From a bacterium (lineage in GTDB: Bacteria > Eisenbacteria > RBG-16-71-46 > CAIMUX01), in NCBI GenBank assembly GCA_030431975.1, contig JAUIHP010000027.1, forward strand, positions 1-64,000: DNA of 64,000 nt, given 5' to 3'. Under the pieces are notes generated by a model. That model was given only the letters and a program-made list of their open reading frames with translations. It had not been told where the DNA came from and made no database searches. Below, in pieces: positions 15,839 through 25,143 of this stretch. The position numbers were made by a program, and so were the translations under genes. Within the stretch, counting starts at the first letter, position 1, and every line of letters begins with the position of its first letter.

Positions 15839-17527
15839 TTACCGTGACTTGACGCCTCGCAAGGCGACGGAACGCCCATCCACCGTGACTGCCCGCATGA
15901 AGTAGACGCCCTCCGCGACTTCGAAGCCCTGGGCGTCGCGTCCATCCCAGACAAAAGAGTGGGTTCCCGCCGGAAGGTTCCCGCCATGGAGAGTTCGCAA
16001 CTCCCTCCCGTCTACGCTGTGCACGGTCAGATGTAAGGAGGCGGGTTCGGTCAGCGAAAGCTCCAGGTTCAGAGCTGAGCGGAACGGATGCTCTCCGACA
16101 CGACGCAGTGAGAGTCCCGCTGAGTCGTTGGCGAGTCCGGAGACCGAGCTTGTCACGCCCTCGGTTTCGTAGCTGTAGTTCGTCGCTCCCCCGCTGGAAA
16201 CGTTGCCGGCGACAAGGACGACTTCGTCGACTCCGGCTCCGAAGTCGGGCAAATCGATTCCGCCGTCGTCCGACGCATCGAGAACGATCGGGTCGATCGA
16301 GAATGGGACCCCGCCCTGGAACTGGATGACCTGGGGAGTCCATGCGCTGGTGTCACCTCCGTTGAAGAGAAGGCGAAGCGGCTCCCCGTCTATGAAGCGA
16401 ATGTAGTCTGTCGCCCAGTGGTTGACCGTCGCGTTCACCGTCGGTACCGGATAGGAACTGCGCGTGATCGCAGTGAACGACGGCAAGTCCTCCCCAACGT
16501 ATCCGTACTCGCCGTTCGCAAGGGAAGGGTCGTCGAGGTAGTTGGCGAGAAACCATTTGGCGACCGCGTCAGCAAAGTCGTCCGTGGCCCCGGCATTGTC
16601 CAAGGCGATCTCGACGCCGGCGACGCTGTTCGAGGGCTGAGATACCAGGTCCAGAATCGTGGACTGTCCCCCGTACTGCTCGTAGAGATAGAGCGTCCAC
16701 AGATAGGTCTTGATGTAGTCGGCGAAGTTCCCGTTCCAGGCCGTGAGGTTGTTGTCCGGGTTTGCGTTGAAAGCGACGACATCGTCAGGCCGGCCGTAGA
16801 GCCACATCGCGAGTTCACTGCATCCTTCGTTCACCCAGCTCGATTCGTTGTCATCCGCCAGCCAGTGGATCATGTGCTGGAACTCGTGGGCCTGGACCGA
16901 GATGAGGTAGTCGCCTCCCGGATCGAAGTCGCTGGAATTCATGTAGAGCACTTCCGTCTCATTCGAGGCGAAGGATTGAGTGCCGTCGGGAGCCATGTCG
17001 AAAGCCCAGAAGAATCCGTCCGCATTCACATCGAAGTCGTAGTAGAGGACGTAGACCTTCGGATCGTTGTCGAGCTGGTCAGGTACGGGCCCGAAATTCT
17101 CGGAGGTGAGTTCGTAAATCCCCTTCTCCGGCCAGTTCCCGAGGGAACTGTTGTCCCAAGCTTCCAGCATCGCATCGACGTCAGCCTGGTCGACGTTCGT
17201 GTTCCATTGCGAGTCCTCGACGACGATGTAGACGTTCGTCCCTTCTCCACGGACGGTGCACATCTTCTCCTCGGCCACGGGGAAGCCGGCCAGCTTCCAC
17301 GTGTACCAGAGCCAGGAGTCGCCGACGTCCGGATCTTCCGGGGGGGCCATCCGATGTCCGGGGCCGTGTGTTGGAACCATTTGATCGGCCGGTACCGGTC
17401 CCATCTGATCCGTATGGACGCGCAGATCGTGGAGGAGGCAATCGACGGCCGATGCACCGGGGGCGGCCAGGACCGAAAGAAGGAGAGCGAGAGTTGGAAT
17501 CCGAGTTGGGAAGCGGAAATCGATCAC
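15839..17527 (-). CDS. Secreted HExxH metalloprotease with FlgD-like C-terminal module
   Basis: This 562-residue protein starts with GTG at 17527, six bases after GGAGGA; longer frames lack a site. A signal peptide (TRIPTLALLLSVLAAPGASA) is followed by a zinc peptidase domain with AHEFQHMIHW and, about 20 residues on, WVNEGCSELA. The HExxH plus NEG.SE layout resembles hyicolysin-type (M30) gluzincins. In that reading the two His of HEFQH and the Glu in NEG would bind zinc, with the Glu of HExxH as base. The last ~85 residues are the FlgD-like Ig module (SVDGRELRTL... FVWDGRDAQGFEVAEGVYF), probably a surface sorting or anchoring tail. It converges on the deacetylase gene with only 14 bp between stops. 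Confidence 0.85.
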   Translation of the reverse strand: MIDFRFPTRIPTLALLLSVLAAPGASAVDCLLHDLRVHTDQMGPVPADQMVPTHGPGHRMAPPEDPDVGDSWLWYTWKLAGFPVAEEKMCTVRGEGTNVYIVVEDSQWNTNVDQADVDAMLEAWDNSSLGNWPEKGIYELTSENFGPVPDQLDNDPKVYVLYYDFDVNADGFFWAFDMAPDGTQSFASNETEVLYMNSSDFDPGGDYLISVQAHEFQHMIHWLADDNESSWVNEGCSELAMWLYGRPDDVVAFNANPDNNLTAWNGNFADYIKTYLWTLYLYEQYGGQSTILDLVSQPSNSVAGVEIALDNAGATDDFADAVAKWFLANYLDDPSLANGEYGYVGEDLPSFTAITRSSYPVPTVNATVNHWATDYIRFIDGEPLRLLFNGGDTSAWTPQVIQFQGGVPFSIDPIVLDASDDGGIDLPDFGAGVDEVVLVAGNVSSGGATNYSYETEGVTSSVSGLANDSAGLSLRRVGEHPFRSALNLELSLTEPASLHLTVHSVDGRELRTLHGGNLPAGTHSFVWDGRDAQGFEVAEGVYFMRAVTVDGRSVALRGVKSR

Positions 17528-17762
17528 GAGTTCCTCCGTGGTGTTTCGTGACAGGCTGAACGGGACCGGGCCAAGGATAGAGGACATCTCTTGCGTCACC
17601 CAAGCCCGGAAGGAAGTTGCGCTCCGCTGCTGAGTCGCTGCCTCGAGCCCGGCCTGGGTCGGAGTCGTGGGTTGCGCGAAATCCCCTGTATCAAACCTCC
17701 GGTCCGACGGCCCCTCTTGGGACGGCTCCACAAAACCGAGAGGAAAGGACAGGAGGGCTCCA

Positions 17763-19313
17763 ATGAAATCTTCGAAACGGCTCGTTCTCTTGACGGCAGC
17801 GTCCGTCATGACGGCCATGGTTTCATCGCACGACGCGATACAGGCATGTGGTGAGGCTACCGGGATCGGTGGTGCGTCCTACTTGCGAATGGATGGATTC
17901 ATCCCGCTCGCCGACATCGATTCCAGCATGGATCTTCCACTCTTGCCTGCGAACCCGAGCGAAGTTCCGGCTGGACATAGTTGCCCGGTTCCCCCCTGCA
18001 GCGCCACGACTTGCGCGACCGTCAATCCGTCGACGCCCTTCGTGAGGGTTCCGGGTACGGAGTCCGCTCCGATCTTTCATCGGGCCGGCTGCTTCGGGAT
18101 CGCGAAGAAGAACGACAACTTCTACGTGCAGCTGACGATGGACGGCGGCGGCGGGGCCATGACCCGCAACGTTTCGACCGACGGCGGGTTCACCTGGACG
18201 GAAACCGGTATCGTTCTGGATCCCGACAATCACTGGTTCAACGGCATGAAGTGCCCGGACCCTCACTTCATCGGCGACCAGGGTAAGATGGTCGTCTACT
18301 TCAAGGCCTTCGCGAATCCTGGCGGTATCGCGCGCGCTGTGTCGAACGATGACGGTGTCACGTGGACCGTAGACTCGGCCCCGTTGGTCACTTCGGGAAC
18401 TCCGGGCTACTTCCTGGACAATCCGAGTGTGATCCAGCGTAATCCCACGCTTTGGCTGATGGCCTACACGTACGCCTGCGCGGGACCGGGCATCACGGGT
18501 CCATTCCAAATGGCCGAGACTCACCTGGCCTATTCGTCGGACGGGCTCAACTGGACGAAATCACCGTTCAACCCGGCAATCACCGTCGGAGATTGCGGAG
18601 CTTGGGATCAGGGTGGGATTGCCAACCCGGTTCTCATGAACGATCCAAACAACGGCTCCAAGGTCCATCTGTTTTATACCGGCGCGAACTGGAACGGTCA
18701 GACGACGCGCGGCTGTGCCAAGTTCGGGCATGCGATCTCGACGAACGGCGGTCGCAACTTCTGCAAGACAGGGGTCGTCATCGATCATCCGTCTGCCACG
18801 TCCCCGGCCTGGGACGACGAGCAGTACATGGTGAGCAGCTTCACGATCGAACCGAACAACAAGATCCGAGCCTACTACTGGGCGCAGGGACAAAACGCTT
18901 TCGGCCTTGGTGTCGCCGAAGCGGATTGGCCGCTTCCGGGTTGCCCATCGCCCCAACACGTCGATCACGCCGGCGTCGGGATGGCAGACCAGCAGATCGG
19001 TGACTTCTCCGAGCTTCTGGACGGCACCGTGCCCTTCCTCAGAACGCAGCCGAATCCGAGCAACGGTCGCACCTTCATCCATCACAACCTGGACAAGGGT
19101 CAATTCGACGGCATCGGCTCCGTTACCGTCTTCGACATTCAGGGCCGTGAGATCGCTCGAGTCTGGAGCGGACGCCTGGATGAGGCGCCGACGCAGTTCG
19201 AGTGGGACGGTCTTGACCGAAGCGGCCAGAGCGTGGCAGCCGGGCGCTATCTCATTCGCCTCAACCGCGGCGGAGAGGCTTTGGCCACGAGCTGGGTGAC
19301 GGTGATGCCGTAA
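17763..19313 (+). CDS. Secreted sialidase-like (BNR/Asp-box) propeller with FlgD-like tail
   Basis: This 516-residue protein has a start well supported by AGGAGGG. A signal peptide (RLVLLTAASVMTAMVSS) precedes a propeller domain with Asp boxes: STDGGFTWTETG, SNDDGVTWTVD and SSDGLNWTKSPF, plus a degenerate STNGGRNF. Such repeats mark sialidase and other exo-glycosidase propellers, but I cannot find the full arginine triad, so the enzyme activity is open. A Pro/Cys-rich segment near residue 70 may hold disulfides. The C-terminal ~85 residues are the FlgD-like module (FDIQGREIARVWSG... WDGLDRSGQSVAAGRYLIRL). It is divergent from the metalloprotease gene, with a 236-bp shared spacer. Confidence 0.75.
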   Translation: MKSSKRLVLLTAASVMTAMVSSHDAIQACGEATGIGGASYLRMDGFIPLADIDSSMDLPLLPANPSEVPAGHSCPVPPCSATTCATVNPSTPFVRVPGTESAPIFHRAGCFGIAKKNDNFYVQLTMDGGGGAMTRNVSTDGGFTWTETGIVLDPDNHWFNGMKCPDPHFIGDQGKMVVYFKAFANPGGIARAVSNDDGVTWTVDSAPLVTSGTPGYFLDNPSVIQRNPTLWLMAYTYACAGPGITGPFQMAETHLAYSSDGLNWTKSPFNPAITVGDCGAWDQGGIANPVLMNDPNNGSKVHLFYTGANWNGQTTRGCAKFGHAISTNGGRNFCKTGVVIDHPSATSPAWDDEQYMVSSFTIEPNNKIRAYYWAQGQNAFGLGVAEADWPLPGCPSPQHVDHAGVGMADQQIGDFSELLDGTVPFLRTQPNPSNGRTFIHHNLDKGQFDGIGSVTVFDIQGREIARVWSGRLDEAPTQFEWDGLDRSGQSVAAGRYLIRLNRGGEALATSWVTVMP

Positions 19314-19399
19314 CGCATCCTGAACCCATTGGGCCGCCGGACGGGACCGCAGTAGACCTTCTTGAATTGCGGGCTCAGAACAGCGGCATTACTGACATT

Positions 19400-19437
19400 A
19401 AATGGTGCTCGGCGAATCTTTCGTCGGGCACCATTTT
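19400..19437 (+). terminator. Rho-independent terminator
   Basis: AAATGGTGC (19400-19408) pairs with GCACCATTT (19428-19436), a 9-bp stem ending in a T run. It lies 87 bp after the sialidase-like gene. The rest of 19314-19592 shows no gene. Confidence 0.6.
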
Positions 19438-19592
19438 GTGACTTCACGAACACCCCATCCGAGTCCACGACAGCTCGTTAGGTTGGCCATTAGACGGCGC
19501 CGCCCCCCCTGCATTACGTCGATTGTTCCGTAGCTCGAGCAAGGCTGCTGCAGAACGCCTGCGGTCTCGGATCAAACAAAGGATGGACAATT

Positions 19593-19610
19593 CATAAGTA
19601 TGTACTTATG
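19593..19610. promoter_or_regulatory. ArsR-type operator
   Basis: CATAAGTA-TG-TACTTATG is a perfect 8-bp inverted repeat with a 2-base spacer, ending 8 bases before the arsR ATG. Winged-helix ArsR regulators bind short AT-rich dyads of this kind at their own promoters, so negative autoregulation of the three-gene operon is likely. Confidence 0.65.
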
Positions 19611-19618
19611 CTTTGGTC

Positions 19619-19939
19619 ATGCGAGTTGAGGACCAGATTTTTCGCGCTCTCGCCGATCCGAGTCGGCGCGCCATCTTCGAACGACTGACCCATGGCGAGA
19701 CGCCGGTAAAGGACCTGGCTGCGGCATTCGACATCTCGCAGCCCGCCGTCTCTCAGCATCTGGCGAGCCTGCGTCGCGCTGGTCTGGTTTCGCAAAGACG
19801 ACACGGTCGCCTCTCCTACTACCGCATTGCGCCCAAGGGACTGCGACCGCTCGTGAAATGGATTTCCCGGTACGAGGCCTTCTGGACGGAGCGGGTCGGA
19901 CGCCTCGAGAAACTGCTGGAGGAAATGGATGACGGGTAG
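19619..19939 (+). CDS. ArsR-family transcriptional regulator
   Basis: This 106-residue winged-helix protein carries DQIFRALADPSRRAIFERL, the helix-turn-helix LAAAFDISQPAVSQHLASLRRAGLVSQRR and the wing GRLSYYRIAP, followed by a C-terminal helix. There are no Cys residues in the usual metal-binding places, so it is unlikely to be a metal sensor. It belongs to the ArsR group paired with SRPBCC proteins. No ribosome site precedes ATG 19619, and a TTG lies at 19613, so the message may be leaderless. It overlaps the next gene by 11 bp. Confidence 0.9.
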   Translation: MRVEDQIFRALADPSRRAIFERLTHGETPVKDLAAAFDISQPAVSQHLASLRRAGLVSQRRHGRLSYYRIAPKGLRPLVKWISRYEAFWTERVGRLEKLLEEMDDG

Positions 19940-20354
19940 CGGCGACGACCGAACGATGATCCTGACTTTCGACCTGTCCCACCCGCCGGAAAAGGTCTGG
20001 CGAACCTTGACGGATCCCGAGCTGTTGGCGAAGTGGCTGTTACCGGTCACCGGATTCAACCTCGAAGCCGGAAGTGAGTTTGCCTTTTCGGCCCCGCCCC
20101 AACCCGACTGGGATGGCAGCGTGAACTGCCGAATGTTGGAGGTCGAAGAGTTCAAGCGACTCTCCTGGGCATGGGTCGCCGCCGATATCGACACCGTCCT
20201 CACTTTCGTCCTAGATCGGACGGAAACCGGAACTCGACTGACTATCCAGCAATCCGGATTCGAACCGGGACAGAAGCGCGCACTCGGTGGGGCCCGCTAC
20301 GGCTGGAAGATGATGGGAGAGCGACTCGAGAACCTGTTGGCGGCGCTTCCCTAA
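19929..20354 (+). CDS. AHSA1/SRPBCC (START-like) domain protein
   Basis: This 141-residue single-domain protein of the AHSA1/CalC group has ILTFDLSHPPEKVWRTLTDPELLAKWLLP at the N-terminus and LTIQQSGF and a GWKMMGERLENLLA end helix at the C-terminus. These proteins form a helix-grip cavity that binds a hydrophobic small molecule. Together with the overlapping arsR gene they form a common two-gene unit whose ligand is generally unknown. Cytoplasmic. Confidence 0.88.
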   Translation: MTGSGDDRTMILTFDLSHPPEKVWRTLTDPELLAKWLLPVTGFNLEAGSEFAFSAPPQPDWDGSVNCRMLEVEEFKRLSWAWVAADIDTVLTFVLDRTETGTRLTIQQSGFEPGQKRALGGARYGWKMMGERLENLLAALP

Positions 20355-20395
20355 CGATCTTGAGAGTCTGAAACGGTTTGTCAGTGGAGGATCGA

Positions 20396-20809
20396 ATGAA
20401 CGCGTTCCTGTTGATTCTGCAAGTGTTGCTTGCTGCGCATACCGCCATGGGGGCGGTTTGGAAACTGTCCCACTCGGCGGAACAAACGATGCCTTCGTTG
20501 AAGGCCATTCCGGACCCGGCGTGGCTCGGCATGGCCGGTTTGGAATTGCTTTGTGCCCTGGCGCTCGTGATTCCTGCCGTCTACCGACCTCTGCGCCTCT
20601 TGGTACCGATCGCCGCGAGCTTCGTTGCTCTCGAGATGCTCACCTACACGGGGCTTCATTTGTTCAGCGGCGACGGGTCTCTGGGGCCGGTGATCTACTG
20701 GATCACCGTCGCCCTGATTTGTGGGTTCATCGCCTTCAAGCGGCTCGCCTCGGACCCGGGGCAATCTTCAACGAGCCAAGCTGCTACGCGGAAGGAATTG
20801 AGCCTGTAG
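20396..20809 (+). CDS. DoxX-like small membrane protein
   Basis: This 137-residue protein has four hydrophobic segments and a DoxX-family pattern (LLAAHTAMGAVWKLSH, GLELLCALALVIPAVY). ATG at 20396 follows GGAGG by six bases and is preferred over an upstream TTG. It lies 41 bp after the SRPBCC gene, so it is the third member of the arsR operon. ArsR-SRPBCC-DoxX clusters are frequent in soil and marine bacteria. The biochemical role is not known. Confidence 0.75.
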   Translation: MNAFLLILQVLLAAHTAMGAVWKLSHSAEQTMPSLKAIPDPAWLGMAGLELLCALALVIPAVYRPLRLLVPIAASFVALEMLTYTGLHLFSGDGSLGPVIYWITVALICGFIAFKRLASDPGQSSTSQAATRKELSL

Positions 20810-20897
20810 GTAGCCGAGCAAGGCGAGCATAGAAGGTGTCGTGGGCCTGAAGCATGGTGTCCTCGTCGATCGCCCAGCCGCTATCTGGGGCGATAGA

Positions 20898-21437
20898 TCA
20901 GGACCCTCTTCCGAAACGTCCCCCCCGGCCCCCACCTGTCGGCTGAAGAATGGTCGGCGGCACATAGACTTCGTAGTGCGCCGTACGGTCCCGCCCGAGA
21001 GTGAATCGACCGCCGAGACTGGGTCGGCCGCCCTGGCCACCGAGGAAGTGAAGACCGTCCGCACTTAGGACAGAGCCCGACATTCTGGAGTTTGTCTCCG
21101 CCGGAGCGCTGCCCGATGCGCTGCCCAGTGCGCTTGACTCGTTTACTGGTCGCTCGGACCACCGCCCCGAAACGAAGACCGGCTGCGGGACATGCCGAAC
21201 TTCCACGTCGAGTTCGAGGACCCCGAGCGATCGAGCTTCGAGAACAAAGCGGGCTCGCGTGATCTCGCCATCCCGCAAGCCTGTGGCCGCGACGCTTTCG
21301 ACGTCCACGGGATCGCGCGGCTCTCCCATCAACGTCCGGATCCAGGCGGTCCCTTCTTCGGAGCCATCTCGGGTGCAGCCCGTTCCGGCAAACAGTACTA
21401 CGCAGGTGATAAGAAGAAGTCGGCGGACAACAGACAT
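20898..21437 (-). CDS. Hypothetical lipoprotein
   Basis: This 179-residue protein has a signal sequence (RRLLLITCVVLFAGTGC) with a lipobox AGTGC, so it is probably anchored by Cys at about residue 21. The body contains a beta-rich stretch (GEITRARFVLEARSLGVLELDVEVRHVPQPVFVSG) and a Gly/Arg-rich C-terminus (GGGRGGRFGRG). I recognise no family. It converges on doxX and diverges from the propeller gene. Confidence 0.6.
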   Translation of the reverse strand: MSVVRRLLLITCVVLFAGTGCTRDGSEEGTAWIRTLMGEPRDPVDVESVAATGLRDGEITRARFVLEARSLGVLELDVEVRHVPQPVFVSGRWSERPVNESSALGSASGSAPAETNSRMSGSVLSADGLHFLGGQGGRPSLGGRFTLGRDRTAHYEVYVPPTILQPTGGGRGGRFGRGS

Positions 21438-21526
21438 CTAAGGACCCGCTCCCGTGTTGGCGTCAGACATCAGAGATTGTAGCAGCCCGGGCCTTCCGCG
21501 CCTTGACCGCCTTCCGGCACCGACTG

Positions 21527-21540
21527 TGCTATGCTATGCT
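21527..21540 (+). promoter_or_regulatory. Possible extended -10 promoter, duplicated
   Basis: TGCTATGCT occurs twice in overlap (21527-21535 and 21532-21540). Each matches an extended -10, about 40-45 bp before the propeller gene. TTGACC at 21503-21508 is too far for an ideal -35. Confidence 0.35.
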
Positions 21541-21576
21541 GGTATCCCCTCCCCCAGCCCTCTGGAGATCATCTCG

Positions 21577-23793
21577 ATGTCAAACTCACAGCAAATCACT
21601 GGTCCGTTGCGTGAATCTCTGATCGCCCTCGCTGTGCTCACTCTTCTGGCCGTACCTGGGGACACCCGGGCCCAGTGCGAGATCTACTCGGATGGACTGC
21701 AGTGGGTCGGCAGTGAGACCGTTTCGCCTCTTTCCGGCCCGATCTACTTCGAGATCCACGACGAGATGCTCTACGGCAGCGCCCTCGATGGCACGACTCG
21801 CACCTTCATCGTGACCGACCTCTCCGACCCGGACAATCCGCTGCCTCTCGGGCAGGTTGCGGTCGCCGGAGTCACGTGGGAGACGACGTATGATCTCGCT
21901 GCCGATCACGTCTACTTTGCCTACAACAACAAATTCGGAATCATCGACGTCTCGAATCCGTCGAGTCCTTCCCAGGTCGCGGAGATCAGCTCCCCGACGA
22001 TCTCGAAGGACGTCGAGGTCGGCCTTCCCTACGCCTACTTCGCCTCCGACGGCGCCACGGGAGGCGTTCAGATCTACGACGTGAGTGATCCGACGAACCC
22101 TGTTCATGTCGCGGACTCTCCCGACTTCGCCGCCCAACAGGTGGCTCTCATCGACACCTATCTTTACTACACCGCGAACTCCAGCTTTCACCTTGGCGTC
22201 CTCGACGTGACGAACCCCGCGTCCCCTGCGGTTGCGTGGGACGAGGTAGGCCAACCTTTCGTCTCGCTGGCAGTGGAAGACGATCTGCTCATGGTGGGAG
22301 TCCGGGACTTCGGTGTCCGGATCTACGACATCAGCACTCGAACGGCACCAGTCCTGGTCGGCAGTCTGGAAACGCCCTTCTTCCCAAGCCGGATCATGCT
22401 ACGTGAAGGCACGGCCTTTCTCGAGAGCATCGCCCACGACGGCTACGGCTCGGCCGTTGCCGTCCTCGACTATTCCGACCCGACCTCACCCCAGATCGTC
22501 GGTGTCGCCGAGAACGACCTGGTTGCGTTTGACCTGTTGGGTGACGAAATCTGGACCTCGGACGGTAGCGCCGTTCTCAGTCGTTTCGGAGGGGCCGAAT
22601 TCACAAACCCGCAACCATTGGGCCCCCCGATCACACTGGACCTCCCAACAGTCGCCGTCGACGTCGCCGGCGACTATGTCTACGTCGGAACGGCCTTCTT
22701 CTCCGGGTTCACGATCGTCGACGCCTCTGATCCGGCCAACCTTTTCGTGGCCGGCGCCTATGAGTCGGGACGGGTCGTGGACCTCGAGGTTCAGAACGAT
22801 ATCGCCTACGTTTCGGACGAAGCGGGATTCTTCATCGTCGATGTTTCCGACCCTTCGAATCCAGTCGAACTGTCGGAGGTCGACGACGGCATCCGGCGGC
22901 GTCACATCGTCGTCGATGGGAACCTGGCCTACGTCGTGAGCGGGAACGGTGGCTTCCAAATCTACGACGTGTCGGACCCGACAAGTCCGAGCTTGCTCGG
23001 CTTCGACTTCCTCCCCATTCAGGACGTCGCCGTCGATGGAGAGCAACTCATCGTCCTCGGCAATCAACTCATCGTCTACGACGTCTCCGATCCGACGAAC
23101 CCGACTCAAACGGCCTCAACGAGCTTTACGGGGACAGCATCCAACATCATCTGGCACGGAACGACGGCCTACGCCACCGGATCCGTCTTTCTCCACACCT
23201 TCGATCTCTCCGATCCCGGCACGCCGGTTTGGTTGGGCCGCACGCGCCTTCTCGACGCCGGAACTCGCATGGCCATTTCTGCGGATCGCCTCTATGTCGC
23301 CGTCACCAGCGGCGGCGTCCATGTCTACGACCTGACAGACCCCATGGCGCCGACGCTGTTGGGCTTTGCCCATCCCGGAGGTAGCTGTATAGATCTCGAT
23401 CTGTCTGCCGACGGCGATGATCTCTTTACGATTGCGGCAGATATCGGTCTCTTCGCGTTTCCCGTCGACTGCGGGCCAACGACCTCCGCTCCCGATGAGT
23501 CCGCTGACACTGACCCGCTGTCCGGGCACAACCTTCGGCTCACGCCCAACCCGACATCGAGCGGGACCCACATTCAGTGGCGAGTCTCGGATTCCCAGTC
23601 CGTTCAGGCGTCCATCTTCGACGCTCAGGGACGAAGGGTCTGGAAGGAAACGAGGCAGGCCGCGGGTGGGCAGGTTCGCTTCCATTGGGATGGGCTGGGG
23701 CAGGACGGCGCGCCGCGATCGTCGGGCGTCTACTACGTAAGGCTGGACGGTGAAGAGGCCGAGGCCGTTTCACGGATCCATCTGGTGCGTTGA
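21577..23793 (+). CDS. Secreted LVIVD-repeat beta-propeller with FlgD-like tail
   Basis: This 738-residue protein has ATG at 21577 with GGAG about 9 bases upstream. A signal peptide ends near GDTRAQ. About a dozen repeats of 40-45 residues follow, each centred on (I/V)YDVSDPTNPV-type strands, matching the LVIVD repeat. These repeats build one or two propellers exposed outside the cell. The last ~85 residues are the FlgD-like module (FDAQGRRVWKETRQ... FHWDGLGQDGAPRSSGVYYVRL). Related proteins carry the label choice-of-anchor; the binding partner is unknown. Confidence 0.8.
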   Translation: MSNSQQITGPLRESLIALAVLTLLAVPGDTRAQCEIYSDGLQWVGSETVSPLSGPIYFEIHDEMLYGSALDGTTRTFIVTDLSDPDNPLPLGQVAVAGVTWETTYDLAADHVYFAYNNKFGIIDVSNPSSPSQVAEISSPTISKDVEVGLPYAYFASDGATGGVQIYDVSDPTNPVHVADSPDFAAQQVALIDTYLYYTANSSFHLGVLDVTNPASPAVAWDEVGQPFVSLAVEDDLLMVGVRDFGVRIYDISTRTAPVLVGSLETPFFPSRIMLREGTAFLESIAHDGYGSAVAVLDYSDPTSPQIVGVAENDLVAFDLLGDEIWTSDGSAVLSRFGGAEFTNPQPLGPPITLDLPTVAVDVAGDYVYVGTAFFSGFTIVDASDPANLFVAGAYESGRVVDLEVQNDIAYVSDEAGFFIVDVSDPSNPVELSEVDDGIRRRHIVVDGNLAYVVSGNGGFQIYDVSDPTSPSLLGFDFLPIQDVAVDGEQLIVLGNQLIVYDVSDPTNPTQTASTSFTGTASNIIWHGTTAYATGSVFLHTFDLSDPGTPVWLGRTRLLDAGTRMAISADRLYVAVTSGGVHVYDLTDPMAPTLLGFAHPGGSCIDLDLSADGDDLFTIAADIGLFAFPVDCGPTTSAPDESADTDPLSGHNLRLTPNPTSSGTHIQWRVSDSQSVQASIFDAQGRRVWKETRQAAGGQVRFHWDGLGQDGAPRSSGVYYVRLDGEEAEAVSRIHLVR

Positions 23794-24007
23794 CGTCGGG
23801 GCGAACCGCAAACGAACCTGATGCAGAGGCCATTCGGGGCCCGGAACCCTCCCACCGCCTCGCCGAGAGCTCTCCCCATTCCTCGGCAGGCGCGGAAACC
23901 TCTCCACCGCCACTGCCGACTTCAGCGGAAGCTAGACATCCCCGCCCGGGGACCCGCCGCTTCCTATCCGGTAGGCGACGAAGCCGGAGCAACACGGCAG
24001 GAAAAGG

Positions 24008-24947
24008 CTATCGAAAGTGGTTCTTGATCGATCCCCAGGTCATCTCGAGTACGGGTACCGGACTGCATCCTACATCGAATGCTCCAATCAGATCACAACC
24101 GTCCGGACTGAGTGCAGGGCTGCAGGGTGAGTCCGACCCAAGCGTGTAGTCCTGGCCTTTCGGATCGCAGAAGCGAGGATCATCGCTGAAGTTTGTTTCG
24201 GACGGTGCACAGACGAAGTCTGACCCGCCGCTGTTCCAAACATTGTTGCACTCCATGGTCGCCTCCCGACAGTCGACTCCGTTCCCTGACGAGTTGGCGA
24301 CGATGTTGGCGGTGAAGCGCACCGCACCGGAGTGGAGGACAACCGAACTCGCCTCCGTAGTTCGCTGCATTCGACTCGAAGCGGCAATCCTCGAACGTCG
24401 CGTTCGTCTGGGTGCACGAAACAGCTCCACCAAAGGCATTACCGGTTACGGGAACGGAGTTGTTGCGAAAGACGGTGGATCGAACGAGGAGATCGGCGTT
24501 CTGCACTGCGATTCCTCCTCCGGCGAACAAAGCTGCGTTTCCCTCGAAGATACAGTCCTCGATCGTTCCCACGGCGTCGCCGACAAAAGCTCCGCCTCCA
24601 TTTCCGTTTCCACTCTTCTTGTATCCGTTTCGGAGAGTCAGTCCTCGAATCGTGAATCCGGGCGATCCATCGATGTGCAGGCATTCGATGATGGGCCAGC
24701 TGTTCAGACCTTCGATGACCGTGAACTCGGCGCCGCTGGCTCCCTCGAGGGTGATCCCTTTCGAGAGGTATAGAGACTCAACGTAGGTGCCGGGTCCGAT
24801 TCGGACGACATCCCCGGTGGACGCGAGGTCGATCCCACCCTGAATCGTCGACGCGTCGCCAGGAACGTGGATGACTTCACTGTAGGCATCGGCCACAAGA
24901 ACGAGGCAGGAAATGATCACAGTCGCGAGGTTGAGGAAAGTGCGCAT
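24008..24947 (-). pseudogene. Frameshifted right-handed beta-helix exported protein
   Basis: The first part (24947 to about 24350) has a signal peptide (FLNLATVIISCLVLVADAYS), then IHVPGDASTIQGGIDLASTGDVVRIGPGTY, the standard start of a pectin-lyase-like parallel beta-helix, and Gly/Asn-rich coils (GNGGGAFVGDAVGTIEDCIFEGN). The reading then shifts. The continuation (SSVVLHSGAVRFTANIVANSS... to the stop at 24008) is in another frame. The break lies near 24340-24355 in GGAGGCGAGTTCGG and needs one base removed or two added. The C-terminal end (GCSPVPVLEMTWGSIKNHFR) looks complete, which suggests a recent mutation or a sequencing error rather than old decay. Confidence 0.75.
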
Positions 24948-25143
24948 CGGTTCCGCCGTTCGATTGCTGTGCCGATTCCGGCCCTCCTGCTCCAGATGAT
25001 TCTCGCACAACGACTAGGGCCGATCTATCCCCGCCCCGCGGAGTCCACCGGAAAAAGGATGTCCAGATCCGACCCCGCCTGTCGCGACGGGTCCTTCGAA
25101 CCGGATGCGAAGACGTTTGCAGAGACACAGGAGGAACTCCCCG

